Below, piece after piece: positions 45,134 through 56,295 of a DNA stretch of 64,000 bases. Location of the stretch: assembly GCF_000276665.1 (NCBI RefSeq), contig NW_004955487.1:7396074-7460073 (forward strand). The letters run 5' to 3'. How positions within the stretch are numbered: position 1 is the stretch's first letter; each line of letters starts with the position of its first letter. A program made the translations under genes and the position numbers. Source of the DNA: Chinchilla lanigera (taxonomy: Eukaryota > Chordata > Mammalia > Rodentia > Chinchillidae). The notes under the pieces are model-generated. The model did no database searches, had not been told where the DNA came from, and worked only from the letters and a program-made list of their open reading frames with translations.

Positions 45134-45745
45134 CATGGAAAGCATAGCATAATTATCACCCTCACAGAATGCAGACTCTAGTAGAAATCTCTTGTCCAAA
45201 TTCCTCCACCTGAGATATTTTTCCATAGGCTTAAAGAGGTTCCTACTCTAACTGGGCTAAAAAGCATGCTAGAGCATCTTTCCCATATGCAGTGCTGTAC
45301 ATGCATGTTGCAAATCATATTCACAACAGGTAGCATTTTATTATGCTCAGAAAAAATCAGCTGCTTGAGTGTTGGATATATTTGCACATGGCATCTCCAG
45401 AGCTACTTTTCCTGGTCTGGAAGTTGTCTCTCTCCAGGGCAAACCTAGGATGTGCTAGTGTTACCCTTCTGGCCACTGTGCAGTGGGGCCAACAGCTCTG
45501 CAAGGCTGCTCCTTGTCCTATGTGTACACAACTTTGACACAAGCTGGAGCAGCCCTCTCCTACCATGTTCACAGTGTAAACCTTTCCCTTCATGATCTGT
45601 CCATGACAGGACTAATGACCACTAAAAACCTTACTAGAACTTCTACAGCTCATGTAGGCTTGATGCCACACCATGTTTATTTATTTATTATGGAAAATGA
45701 TAATCTCTGCTGTAGTGTGTGTATTTCACTCCATGTCTAATGGCT
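45134..45745. other. Unique sequence
   Basis: Less AT-rich than average. Several short overlapping ORFs on both strands, none with recognisable content. Confidence 0.35.
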
Positions 45746-45882
45746 TATAATGAATGATTTTTTTTTGTCTTTTTGAGACAGAGTCTTGCTGTGCAGTTCA
45801 GGCTGGCCTTGAGCTCACTTTGTAGCCCAGTCTGGTCTCGAACTCACAACACTACACCACGCCCAGCTATAATGAATGATTT
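45746..45882 (-). mobile_element. Internally deleted B1 SINE with perfect target duplication
   Basis: The body 45761-45867 reads GAGACAGAGTCTTGCTGTGC, GGCTGGCCTTGAGCTCACTT and GCCCAGTCTGGTCTCGAACTC, then jumps to ACACCACGCCCAGC. It lacks the usual CCTCAGCCTCCC segment. TATAATGAATGATTT at 45746-45760 and 45868-45882 is an exact 15-bp duplication. Confidence 0.93.
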
Positions 45883-45884
45883 GC

Positions 45885-46155
45885 ACTTATTATTTTGATT
45901 CCTCACAATGTCCTTGGGAAGTGTATATATGAAGGTCTTTATAACTTTCTCCATTAATTTATTTTTGTGGTACCAGGAATTGAACTCATGACCTCACACT
46001 TGTCAGGCAGTTGCTGTGCCACTGAGCTATATCCCCAGCTCTGCTTTCCCCATTAAACAAACAAAAGCACTGAATACAGTTTAGAAATGTGTGTAAGGTG
46101 ACAAACATCCTACATTGGACTCGGACCCAAAGTCCTCTGATTTCCAAATTCAGTA
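45885..46155 (+). mobile_element. MIR SINE split by an ID SINE
   Basis: TATTTTGATTCCTCACAATG, TAACTTTCTCCATTAA, then after the ID ACAGTTTAGAAATGTGTG, AAGGTGACAAACATCC and GGACTCGGACCCAAAGTC keep the MIR order (CCTCACAACA..CCATTTTACAGA..GGTCACAC..TTCGAACCC). The ID at 45958-46043 interrupts it. Confidence 0.65.
45958..46043 (-). mobile_element. ID SINE nested in MIR
   Basis: TGGTACCAGGAATTGAACTC, ACCTCACACTTGTCAGGCAG, CCACTGAGCTATATCCCCAG. Target duplication CTTTCTCCATTAA (45945-45957) and CTTTCCCCATTAA (46044-46056), one mismatch. Confidence 0.92.
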
Positions 46156-46289
46156 TATTTTATTACATTTTACTTCCCTTGATATTGAAAGATGCTACCC
46201 AAGGCTCCTCCATTGAAAAGTAGAAAATTTGATAATTCATTGATGAAGGAGGAAACAGGCCCCACCTCCCCAAATGCCCCACTAATTGT

Positions 46290-46372
46290 GTGTGTAGGAC
46301 TTTGGATGTAGCTTTGTGGTAGAGTATTTGCCCAACATGCACAAGGCCATGTGTTCATTCCCCAGCAGTCTG
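46290..46372 (+). mobile_element. Old ID-like SINE
   Basis: GGACTTTGGATGTAGCTTTG, TGGTAGAGTATTTGCCCAAC, AAGGCCATGTGTTCATTCCC, CAGCA: ID layout with the older TGGTAGAG A-box region. It has no obvious A-tail. Confidence 0.7.
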
Positions 46373-46730
46373 CATAGTTTGGAAACAGATGTCCAAAGTG
46401 TCTAAAATCAAAGTGGGGAGGGGCAGTGCTCCTTCTGCAGGTAGAGGCTACAGTCTGTTTTATCGCCTTTTCCAGTTTCCAGGGGCTGACCACATTCCTG
46501 TGCCTCTTCCTCTTCAAACCAGAACAGCTACCCAAGTCCTTGCTGCATGATTCAAACACTGGCTCTCTCTCAGGATACCTTTGAAATTACATTTGATCCA
46601 GGCATAAGCAAAGAGCACCCCCTCAAGTGACTGGAGAAGAAGCCTTACTTCCATCTGTAACACAGTTTCCCTTTTGCCATGAAATCTGTCTTAGTCTTGG
46701 GTTCTGGAATGTATGATATGTGACTGAAAA
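46373..46730. other. Unique sequence
   Basis: Nothing recognised. The 129-codon minus ORF (46170-46559) crosses the MIR and ID and is a chance ORF. Confidence 0.4.
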
Positions 46731-46733
46731 ATA

Positions 46734-47228
46734 TGGTGAAAACTTTATAATTTATTACAGTAAAAGACACATTGCTATGAATTCCTTTCAAAATACTTTC
46801 TCTTACTTGGAATACATTGATCCCATAATTTTTGCCTCCTTCTGAAGCAGCACTGGAAATCTTCTTTCCAGAGTGTCTTTAGTTGTACTGTCCTGGCTGC
46901 CTTGATGTCCTGAGTTAATTCAAAGTGTTTGTCTTTCATAATCATTTGACCTTGGGGAAGAGCCAGCATCCTGTGGTCCCAGATCCAGTGAATTATGGTG
47001 AGGAAGCACTCACCATGTTTTTTATGATCTGCCTTTCTGTTGAATGGCACTCGCTGTAGTTCTGATCACCCCTTATAAAAGCGATGCTTCTTAAAGTGGC
47101 AAAGAGGTACTTCTTAGAGGGGCAAGAAGGATGGGATGAGTTTGTGTGAGGTAAGGGGAAGGATTTGAGGGAGCTTCATGGGAGTAAGTTTTCAGTGTAA
47201 TAAATTTTAAAACTTTAAATGTTCACCG
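46734..47228 (-). mobile_element. Mariner-derived inverted-repeat element, copy 4
   Basis: TA at 46732-46733; at the right TG (47229-47230) where TA is expected; length about 495 bp. On the minus strand the left arm encodes KHFELTQDIKAARTVQLKTL and then continues without frameshift through EDFQCCF and WDQCIPSKRKYFE, the canonical mariner C-terminus. It is the only left arm here without the shared one-base deletion. The right arm (from about 47080) repeats the region inverted: GGCAAGAAGGATGGGATGAG, GAGGTAAGGGGAAGGATTTG, CAGTGTAATAAATTTTAAAA. Confidence 0.85.
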
Positions 47229-47230
47229 TG

Positions 47231-47815
47231 TGTTTTGATAACACTTTGGTAAGGTCTGGAGGACAGCCATGATTCTACCTACCACTGTGATGTAAGTCCA
47301 GCTCCTCCATCTCACCACTGCTTCCAAGTTACTTGCCACATACCAAGAATTGCGTCAATTGCTAAGATTTATAAGATGAAGAACAGAAAGAGTGCTACAT
47401 GGATGAACTTTGCCATCAGTTAACAAAAAAGCAGTGACTAGTCAATATGCAATTGGTCAATTAGGGTATAAACAGAGTAGAGAGAAAAAGCGGTGGCTTA
47501 ATGAGCATTTGGGCACTGCAGAACTCATTTGCTTATGTGCTAATTACAGTTAATTATGTTGCATGAAGTTGGGTCTGGCATCTAGATTTAAAGTAATTCA
47601 TCAGCTTCCCAGTATAAAAGATAAAACAATGATATTCAATCCTACTGTTTATTTTTTTATTAAAATATTAGATGCTTAGATTAAAAAGTATATCTTCAGG
47701 AGAGGTACTTTCTGTATGTTATAGCCGAGGACACTCAGATGCTGTTCTGAGAAAAAGAGCTATGAAATGAGAGTGAACATTTTTATTTATAAGAAGAATG
47801 AACTTAGTCGGCCAG
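47231..47815. other. Unique sequence
   Basis: Nothing recognised. Confidence 0.4.
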
Positions 47816-47819
47816 AAGG

Positions 47820-48175
47820 AGAATAGGAATGCAGTGGCTTCACATTAGCCAAGAACACCTGGTGGGTCCCAGCAATTCCTTCCTGTGGGGGAGGAGCTCC
47901 AAGCTGGAACTGTTGTTCTGCTTTCCCCGGGGAGGCACTCAGAGACCTGTGGGACTCCTACCCAACTGCTGGTCAGGCCCTATAGACAGGAAGCCCCGGA
48001 CAGACTTGCTTTGTAAAATCACTATGCACGGAACACGTTCAGCAGGAAAAATCAATTCTATGTCCTGATTCCTGTAGAAACCACAGAGAGCAGACACTGG
48101 CCAGGGTGCTGCTGAGTCACCTCCCGGAAAGCCTGACAAAGCCTCGCTGTGCTTAGGAATTTACAGTATGCTTTT
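47820..48175. other. GC-richer non-repetitive island
   Basis: Clearly richer in G and C than the surrounding AT-rich DNA, with a few CpGs. I see no repeat family. Overlapping short ORFs exist on both strands (47829-48068 plus, 47939-48139 minus). It could be a conserved element or an exon remnant, but there is no positive evidence for either. Confidence 0.3.
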
Positions 48176-48775
48176 AAAAGCATCATGTTGCTTGATAGTA
48201 ATCAATGGCATTTTTGAGTTCTGTGTGCTTTCGCTGTTTTTTGTATTTCATTTGGTTTTCCTGAGCCTTACATGTGGAATGTCAAGGAGCTGGAATATAT
48301 ATATTCACCCCAAGACTTAGACAATTTCGTAGAGAAAGGGTCACATAAGGTCTGGAGTTGCCACTTGGTAGGAGAGTGCTTGCCTTCAAGTGCTCCAATC
48401 ACAGAGCTGACAGCCCAGCACTGCACAAAGGGGGGCAGGTATCACATAAATAGGTGCTGAATGACAGTGCTTTCTAGATCAAGAAGTGGAGTCAAAATGC
48501 CAAATGATATTCCATATATAGTATGGGCATAGAGCTTTTACCTATGATTTTGTGATTTTGTTTTATAAAGAGAGATATTTGAAAACTTGTAAGAGCACAG
48601 CTGTCAAATCAAGTCATCCTCCTGTGTTATCTCTTCCATTGTTTTAAAATCTTACAGACTAACCAGAGACAAGTAGTGACCTATATTTCCTCCAATTTTT
48701 AATAAAATATAACTTTTGTCAACTGGATGTATATGGGAGTTGATATCCCAGCCAGTAATCATTTGAACCTGGCTA
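48176..48775. other. Unique sequence
   Basis: A faint ID-like segment (TTGCCACTTGGTAGGAGAGT, then GCTTGCC) lies at 48359-48385, too weak to call. Nothing else recognised. Confidence 0.35.
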
Positions 48776-48781
48776 CAAATA

Positions 48782-49130
48782 TGCTGAATGAATACATTTT
48801 TCTTTAGTTTTTACAGTAAAAGATTCTTTACCATTAATCCACCTGAATATCCTTCTTACTCCGAGTACACTCATCCCATCATTCTCGCCACTTTTTGCGG
48901 CAGCTCTGGAGTCCTCTTTCCCGAAGGTCCTTAGCTGCTCTGTCTGGGCTGCCTCGATGTCCTCAATAGATTCAAAATGTCTCCTCGTCTTGCTCATTGT
49001 GACTTTGGAGAAGAGCCTGAAGTCAGTCAAACAGTGCCAGATCTAGCAACTAAGGTGAACGAGGACACAGGGTCATATTTTTATGAGGCTGGCTTCCTTT
49101 CTGATGACACTAGGCAGCAGCATCCACCCT
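48782..49130 (-). mobile_element. Mariner-derived element, copy 5, right arm missing
   Basis: TA at 48780-48781 and TGCTGAATG mark the left end. The left arm on the minus strand encodes FESIEDIEAAQTEQLRTF followed by the same frameshift as copies 1-3. The centre (AAGGTGAACGAGGACACAGG) matches copy 3. I cannot find the inverted right arm or right terminus downstream, so the right boundary is approximate and the copy is probably truncated. Confidence 0.7.
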
Positions 49131-50815
49131 AGTTTTAATCACAGCTTGTAAAGCCACTCAGGAAATAGGACTCCAGAATACACACACGGCACTACCTAAG
49201 TGGCCTCACTCCGCACGTTCCTTACAGAGATATTGGGCAACAAAAAACTGTAGCAACAGAAGTTCACATCATCTCAAAAATGTGATCCTTTATTTCAGAG
49301 AAGTCCTAGATAAAAGATGGCAGGGAAAAGAAAAGAAAACTATTTATAAGTTAAATAGAAAGAAGAAAGTGTAAGATTCTATGGACTCTCAGAAGATTAA
49401 AAAAAAGTAACTTTTAGCATCTGGATCTATCAACACATTCTTTCCAATGGGATATATGTCTGGGATGAATGCTAAAGGATATCTTAGAACAAGCAAGATG
49501 TGAGTTGGAAAATAGAGATGGTCACAGAAAGAGGACACAGAAGAGAAGTTTCTAGTGGCACAAAGAATAAAGTGAATTTTAAGGATCCAGACAGTATTCA
49601 GGATAATTGCTTTAAGCTCTGTGTGGGCCCCTAGCTGGGATTGAAGCCACAGATCTAGACAGAAGATCACACCACTGAGAGTCTTTGAATCATAATGAGG
49701 AGATTTGGAATCTTCACACGAGGTCACTGGAACCCCTTGAGATACGCCACTCCCCATTCTAACTCTTCATTTTCCAACGCTGTGATTTGTTCTTTAATTT
49801 CTGACTGCTTGACCTCTCCAGGATCTCTCACCCCTGCTTTTGAATGACAGACAAGTTAAATACATTATTTCCATTTCAAGTCTCTCAGACCCTTATTTTT
49901 CTGTGTGGTGCTTTTCAGAAAGATATATTTCTTTATACCTTTTCAGAATTCAAACTTACATCATTTATGACTTAAAACTAGAATCATATCTCAGTCTAGC
50001 AAAATATTTAAAGCTAAAGTTAAACATTTTTCATTTTTGAAAAAAAATGCTGTTCTTAAAGCAACTTGACTCATGAACTAAATTAGAGTTTCGCAGAAAA
50101 GCTGCACAAGGGGAGAGGTAATTTAGCTGACACTGGCATGCCAGTTATGTTTCATGATTTTCATTCCTTTCAAAGGCACAGAAATCACATCAGGCTACAT
50201 CAAATTGGGAACAAAATCATTTTCGTGGACTGAGAACTCTTTCATTTCCACAGCTAGACTTGGAATTTTCCAAACAAGCTGGATAAAAAATACTCATTTG
50301 GGTTACACCCTTCGAAAACTAAAGACCTCTGTAGGCTCCATAAATACATGAGCTAATCACTTGCTGTGTTCCAAATATTTCCAATTTGTTTAATTCCTTC
50401 TCCTAATGTGAAAGACCAATGGGAAGAAGGACTGGCCAACTACAGGCTGCATGGCAGAGGGGTAGGAACACAACTGTTCACATCAGAGCCCTGGGTTGCT
50501 GCCAGAATGAAGCGTTTACCACAATAGGCACTTTGTGACAGTTAACAAATTGTTCTACATCTCAGGCACCTCATGGTTTAAACAGTACAGCCAACTATGC
50601 TATCTCAGAGCATGGGTAAAAATAGGACTGACATCATACATGAGAACATCGGCCCTATTGCAAGTATTCTGTAGGATTTTAGATTATTTTCAGTCTTTTA
50701 TACCTTTACAGAAAAGAGCAAACCTCTATGATTATGAAATCATAGCACACAAAGCTATGTCTTATGTCTGAGCAAGGTACAGAACTAAGGCAGAGGAGAG
50801 GGTAAAAATAGGTAA
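49131..50815. other. Unique sequence, 1.7 kb
   Basis: No gene or repeat family recognised. The 122-codon minus ORF at 49389-49757 has no recognisable domain. Confidence 0.35.
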
Positions 50816-50821
50816 TGCCAA

Positions 50822-51234
50822 TGATGATGACTAACTTTATGTGCCAACTTTGTTTGGGTTCTTGTGGGTGTTTTGAATGAGACTAACATTTGGGCAGTAC
50901 ACTGAGTTGGAATCTTCCCTCACATGACTGAGCCTCATTTAATCAACTAATGAGGTGAATAGAACAAAAAAGCTGACCTTCCCATGCTTGGAAGAAACTC
51001 TGACCTGACTGCTGTGCTGGGACCTTGGTCTTTCCCACTTACACTGAAGCTTCAGGCCTTCTTGGTTCTTCAGCTTACCGTCTTCAACAGCAGCCAACAC
51101 CACCAGCTCTTTTTGCAGATCTTAGACCTTCTCAGCTTTCGCAATTGCCTCTATGACATCTGAAGGTTCTCTCTCCTTCTGTGTAACATGTGCATAACTC
51201 CAGGTTGTTTCTTTGGAGACTCTTGATTAATACA
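50822..51234 (+). mobile_element. ERVL-type LTR, probable
   Basis: It begins TGATGATGACTAACTTTATG then TGCCAACTTTGTTTGGG and ends GGAGACTCTTGATTAATACA, with TG..CA ends, about 413 bp. The order (ATTTTATGTGTCAACTTG.. start, TCTGGAGAACCCTGACTAATACA end) is that of a common eutherian LTR. It is related to 32367-32870 in the opposite orientation. No target duplication seen. Confidence 0.65.
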
Positions 51235-52940
51235 TCAGTGAATCTACACAGGGCTTTTAAATCAAGAGAAGTCAGGAATATGACATCTTGAAGTCAACGC
51301 TCATTACTTTTAAATTTCATGTTTGCAAATTTGCCTGCTGGGTCAAATGCATTCATGACATCAAAGAATCATGGTACTTTTACAGTCATTTATGGGAATG
51401 TGCAAGATAGTGAAAACTTTGTCACCTGACATGAACATTCCCAGTTGAGGCCAAACAGAGTGACAACCTGTGCTTCTCTTTCAGTTTCCATCCAGTGAAT
51501 GAATGTCCATTTTGTGGTCAAATAGAGCATGCTTCCCCCATTTTTGTGCTTCTCAGTGACACATGCTTTTGCATGACCTGAGAGCAGAGTGCTCATGGCT
51601 GTGTCATCTTCCAGTGTACAAGAGAGGTTTTGTTGCCTTAAAAAGAAAATATTTGAGCTGTGTAGGCTTCAGTCAGCCACACAGCACTGTGGGCTGTGTG
51701 TTTATTTAGTTCCCTCTAAACAGAAACAACATAAAACAAGGATACAGTTCAATCAAATGTTGGAAATTCTGCGGTCAAAGCTCACTAGGACAATTGCTCA
51801 GTATTCACCAACTCAATGTCTTTGGTAACTACAGTTGAGACAATGGTTACAAAGAAAACGAATACAAATCTCTATAATTATTCAACCATCTATGCATTAC
51901 AACATCTTTTCCGGGTACAAATTCCACTTACTAAATGTAGGAGACTAAGGAAAAATCGTGAAGGCTGTTTGCTGAATACATAGGTTCAGAAAATGCAGAG
52001 AAATGAAAGCTTTGATAATGATGACTTGAATAGAAAGTCACAGAGCCTGTGGTCTCTTCCATGAGGACAAGCTTTTAAGAGTCATCAAATATGTGACACT
52101 GAGGTGGTGTGGCCCCAGCCTGCTAGGACGATGCAGAGCAGAGTTGGAGTACTTGCATCACCAAGGGGGTCCTGCTTGTGGGTATCGTCGAGAGGGAGGG
52201 ATGTTGTGGCTGACACCACAGCTCAAAAACCATACATGAATATGTTGTCCACAGCAATATATTCCTAGCAACAGATAGAAAAATAGGCATCATTTATAAA
52301 TAACTGAGTGTATCAAAGGATTATATGTAAATAAAGTTATTCATTGTTAAATATTATACCACTGTTTATTATAAAATGTGATTTCATTAAATGTGGTAGC
52401 TATCAATTTATTTTATACCCACCACACTAATGAACATAAGTAGAAAAATTGTATGGTTATTTTGCATTTTCAAAAGCTAATGTTTGTTATTTCTCAAAGA
52501 TTATTCTAAGTGTTTCTTTTAATTCCTCCTTCTATTTAAGATCCTTCCACCTTTCTTTGCAATCTTTTTTCCTATTTCTGTGTAGTGAGACTCTTTGCTC
52601 TTCCTTCTCTTTTGAAATTCAAAGACAGTCAGAATAGGTTCAGATTGTATCTTTAGTGTGGAACTCCAGTGATAAAAGAATTTTTTTTTAGTAATGGAGA
52701 CAAGTAGATGTATTCCACATAAATGAGATAATAAATGGTTTTATTGTACTGATCGATCAATCAATCAATTGATTAAATGTGTGTTGAAGTAAAATGTTGG
52801 AATATTCCAAATACTGTGTTGGTCATATGGTTTTAGAAAAAAAAACTGAGTTCAGTTAGTAAGATATACATAATAAAGGTTTAAATATGCAGAGATGAAG
52901 CAGAAAAGGAGACACTGTTACTTCAAAGCAAAAAATTTTG
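51235..52940. other. Unique sequence, 1.7 kb
   Basis: No gene or repeat family recognised. A GATC/AATC tetranucleotide patch (GATCGATCAATCAATCAATT) lies near 52752-52775. Confidence 0.35.
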
Positions 52941-52949
52941 TGATATCAT

Positions 52950-53465
52950 AGACATTTTAAAAATCATATTATTTACTTTTTATTATTGAGTTGTCTTGAG
53001 TTTCTCGCACATGTTGATTAGAAGTTCTTTGTCAGATGCATACTTTGTAATTTTTCTTCCATCCTATAGGTTGTCTCTTCATCCTACTGATGGTTTCCTT
53101 TGTGGTTCAGAAGTATTTTACTTTGGTGTAACTTATTCACCTAATTCTGTTTTTTTCCTGTGCTTTTGTGGGATTATTTGAAAAAAAAAAATTACCACAC
53201 AGACTTAGCCCTGTGAAGATTTTCCTGTTTCCTTCTCGTATTTCGTATGTTTGGGTCTTATATTTAAACTGTTATCCCACTGTGAGTTGACCTTTGTAAG
53301 GGGAGGAGGTAGAGTTCTTCTATCTTCTGTATGCAACTATCTAGCTTACCCAGCACAATTCATTGTAGAAACTCTCTTCTCCTCAGCGTGTGTCACTACT
53401 TTCTTTATCCAGAAGCAGTTGGCTGTAAGTGTGTAGACTTCTTTCTTCTTTCTTTATTTTCTTGG
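52950..53465 (-). mobile_element. L1, inverted 5' segment
   Basis: The plus strand is antisense L1 ORF2: TTTGTCAGATGCATACTTTG, CCTATAGGTTGTCTCTTCAT, GATGGTTTCCTTTGTGGTTC, CCCACTGTGAGTTGACCTTT. It meets the sense L1 segment at about 53465 with little between. The pair forms one L1 whose 5' part was inverted during insertion. Confidence 0.85.
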
Positions 53466-54385
53466 GTGTTTATGTCATATGAGAAAATGTTCATCATCCT
53501 TAATTATCAAGGAAAGGCAAATCAAAGAGATGATGAGACATCAATTCACCCTACTAAAAATGGCTATTACCAAAAACACACAGTACAACAAATGCCATTG
53601 AGAAGCAGAGAAAACAGTACTACATGCATTGCTGGTGTGGATGTAGATTAAAACAACCATCATACAAAACATAGTGGAGCTTCCTTAAAAAATTGAAACT
53701 AGAAATACAGCATGATCCAGAAATCTTTCCACTGGGTATGTATCCAAAGGAAATGAAGTCAGTATGTCAGAGATAGAAGCATTTCTGTTTAGTATTACAC
53801 TATTCATGTAATAGACATGGAGTCAATGTATTCTTTCATGTGGATGAATGGATAAAGAAAATGTGCTAAATTTATTAAATGGAATAGTAGTCTGCCTTCA
53901 AAAATAATGGAGAACTGCCATTCAGAAACATATGGATGAGCCTGGAGGACATTATATTAAATCAAATAAGACAGGCACAGAAAGACAAATACTACATGTT
54001 CTCAGTCATATATGGAAGCTAAGGTAGTTTATGTCCTATAAGTATAAAATCAAATAGCAGTTACCAGAGTCTAAGAAGTAAAGAGGGGAAGGAGGGAGTA
54101 AGTGAGATTATCAACAGCTATGAAGTTATAGTGGGATGGGGGAGTAGGCTCTACTACCGCCTTGTACAGTAAGATGACTGTAGTTACAATGATATATTGT
54201 AGCCTTCAAAATATCTAGAAGAATTTGGAATGTTCTCTGCATAAAGAATTGATAAATGCTGGAGGTGATGAACAAATTAAATAATTTGATCACCAAAAGT
54301 TATGTACATGTATCAAAGCATCACATGATGCATCATTAATATGTATAATCATTATGTGTCAATTATCAGTAAAAACAAAGACATT
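53465..54385 (+). mobile_element. L1, 3' segment of the same insertion
   Basis: It starts where the inverted segment's L1 coordinate ends (GAGAAAATGTTCATCATCC). It runs through TTCCACTGGGTATGTATCC, ATGAATGGATAAAGAAAATG and GACAGGCACAGAAAGACAAA into the 3' UTR, which ends near 54385. ORF2 is broken. The 3' UTR is that of an L1MA-like family, so the insertion is old. Confidence 0.88.
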
Positions 54386-55020
54386 CTAAAGGAAAGAAAT
54401 AGCTTTCATAAATAATAAGAAAAGAGAAAATTAAGAAATCAGCATTTATCACTTCCTATGGTAGACTCTAGAATAGTGAAGAGGGAGACACAAGAGAGTG
54501 TTATAATCTTCCTGATGGGAAGGTTTGCCTCTGTCGCTATTCCCTGTAGTTCTCTAGAAATAAACAGTCTCCTAGAGGAATGTTTTAACTAGGTACCACT
54601 CTTCTCATACTGCCCAGCAAAAATACCCACATCCACAGCTCCGGAACTTGATCTGATTATAATTTGTTGATGAAAATTCAGTTTATACTTTTCTGCTAAA
54701 GGTGTTGAATTTAGAGTGTTCTGGGTCTCAATGTTGGCCAATGAAATTTAAAGAGAACTCTACTTGAAGACATCATTTCCAAAAGCCAACCATTGCATTC
54801 TTTGATTCTGGCCATTTTTAGATGGTGATGTTGCAAATTGCTACTACCCTGAGCATAGAGCTAAAACACAGCAAGGCAAGGTCAGAGGAATCTTAGAGAA
54901 ACAGACTGGAGATTTGGTAAGCTCCAAGTGGAGTACTCATCGCTGTTGACCTTACAGCATAAAAAACTAATGTATTCATTAATTAATCCACTTTGAAATG
55001 GATTTCTATTTCTTTTAGCA
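54386..55020. other. Unique sequence
   Basis: Nothing recognised. Confidence 0.4.
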
Positions 55021-55024
55021 AAAT

Positions 55025-55160
55025 ATTCCCTGAGAGGGACTGGGGATTTAGCTCAGCGGCATAGTGTCTGCCTGGCAAGAGTGAGGTTGTGAGTTCGATT
55101 CCTGGTACCAGAAAAAAAACCAAAAAACCAAAACAACAACAACAACAAAATTCCCTGAGA
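55025..55160 (+). mobile_element. ID SINE
   Basis: The body 55036-55149 contains GGACTGGGGATTTAGCTCAG, GTGTCTGCCTGGCAAGAG and GTGAGTTCGATTCCTGGTAC, with an A-rich tail ending in (CAA)n. ATTCCCTGAGA at 55025-55035 and 55150-55160 is a perfect target duplication. Middle-aged: about ten changes from the young copies. Confidence 0.95.
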
Positions 55161-56170
55161 AAAGAGATCAACTGGATCTTGTAGAATAAATTGAATATGA
55201 CAGGCATGCAGTAAAATGTGATATAATAGACAGATCTCATACACAGTGTGGCAATAGTTTTGACACTTGCATTCATGATAAAGCCTCATCCTTTCTTCCT
55301 TTCACAGAACTGTTGCTCATGCCTTGTGTTGCATGGGAATTTACATGAACATATCCATTTATGGGATGAATGTTTACTTTTAGGAAACAGAGAATTTGTT
55401 AATTTCGAGTGTCAAATATTTTTTAATTCAAGGAGTAGTCACTCAAAATAATTGTATAAGTTTCATATCATGCTTAAGAATACTGGATAGTATCTATGAC
55501 CTCAATTTTTCCAGAAATAGCCTGTACATAATGAGATATATCTATATTTATTTCTGAAACATTGCCACATGCCCCCTTATAAGTAATTGTGGGGCATAAA
55601 CTCCAATCCAGAAAGTCAGGTTCAATACAATTGGGCATTTCTTAGTGAAGAATCACACTAGCGGTCAGCTACCACAGACTGGTTCTCTCAGACCTAACAG
55701 AACTCCTAATTTCCACTTAGAAAATCACTTTATAGTGGTTGGGCCAGGCTGGGGATTAAAACTGACAATGACCCTAAATCTACCAATGCTTGGGCTCAAT
55801 GATGTGCTTGTAAGAAAATAGTAAATCGAAAACAAAAGAAAAGAGTAAACCAGTCCATTATTGTGTTATGTTTGCCTGTTCACAGCTCTGGAATTTTAAG
55901 GCTCCACAGGAAATGTTTGTCATGTGAAGTAGGGACCTTTCTCTTAGTGCACACAGGTGCTCAGTTGGATTCCACAACTGTGTTATAAAGGAAAAAGAAA
56001 TATGCAAGTGGGTACTGTGCCAGTGAGAAATAATGGTAGAACTATCACTCTGTCCTGGTTTTAATAGATATTCACAAGCAATACATATTCATTTCATGTA
56101 CTGGGTATACAAAAAATAGAGGCAAATTGGCATATCTCCTTATTCGTAATTATTATTTAATTATTTAATT
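55161..56170. other. Unique sequence
   Basis: Nothing recognised over about 1 kb. Confidence 0.4.
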
Positions 56171-56173
56171 AAT

Positions 56174-56295
56174 TTTCTGGGGTTTTTTTGAGACACAGTC
56201 TCACTGTGTAACCAGGCTGGCTTCAAACTCACAGCAGTGCACCTCCAGCCTTGGCTTCCCCAGTGCTGGGATTTCAGGCATCTGCCGTGCTGTCA
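56174..56295 (-). mobile_element. B1 SINE
   Basis: TTTTTTTGAGACACAGTCTC, CACTGTGTAACCAGGCTGG, CTTCAAACTCACAGCAGTGC, CCTTGGCTTCCCCAGTGCTG, GGATTTCAGGCATC. Diverged antisense B1. Confidence 0.85.

Noticed and set aside
46170..46559. Minus-strand ORF of 129 codons
   Set aside because: It runs through an old ID-like SINE and MIR flank; no protein family is recognisable.
49389..49757. Minus-strand ORF of 122 codons
   Set aside because: No domain, no supporting context; regarded as chance.
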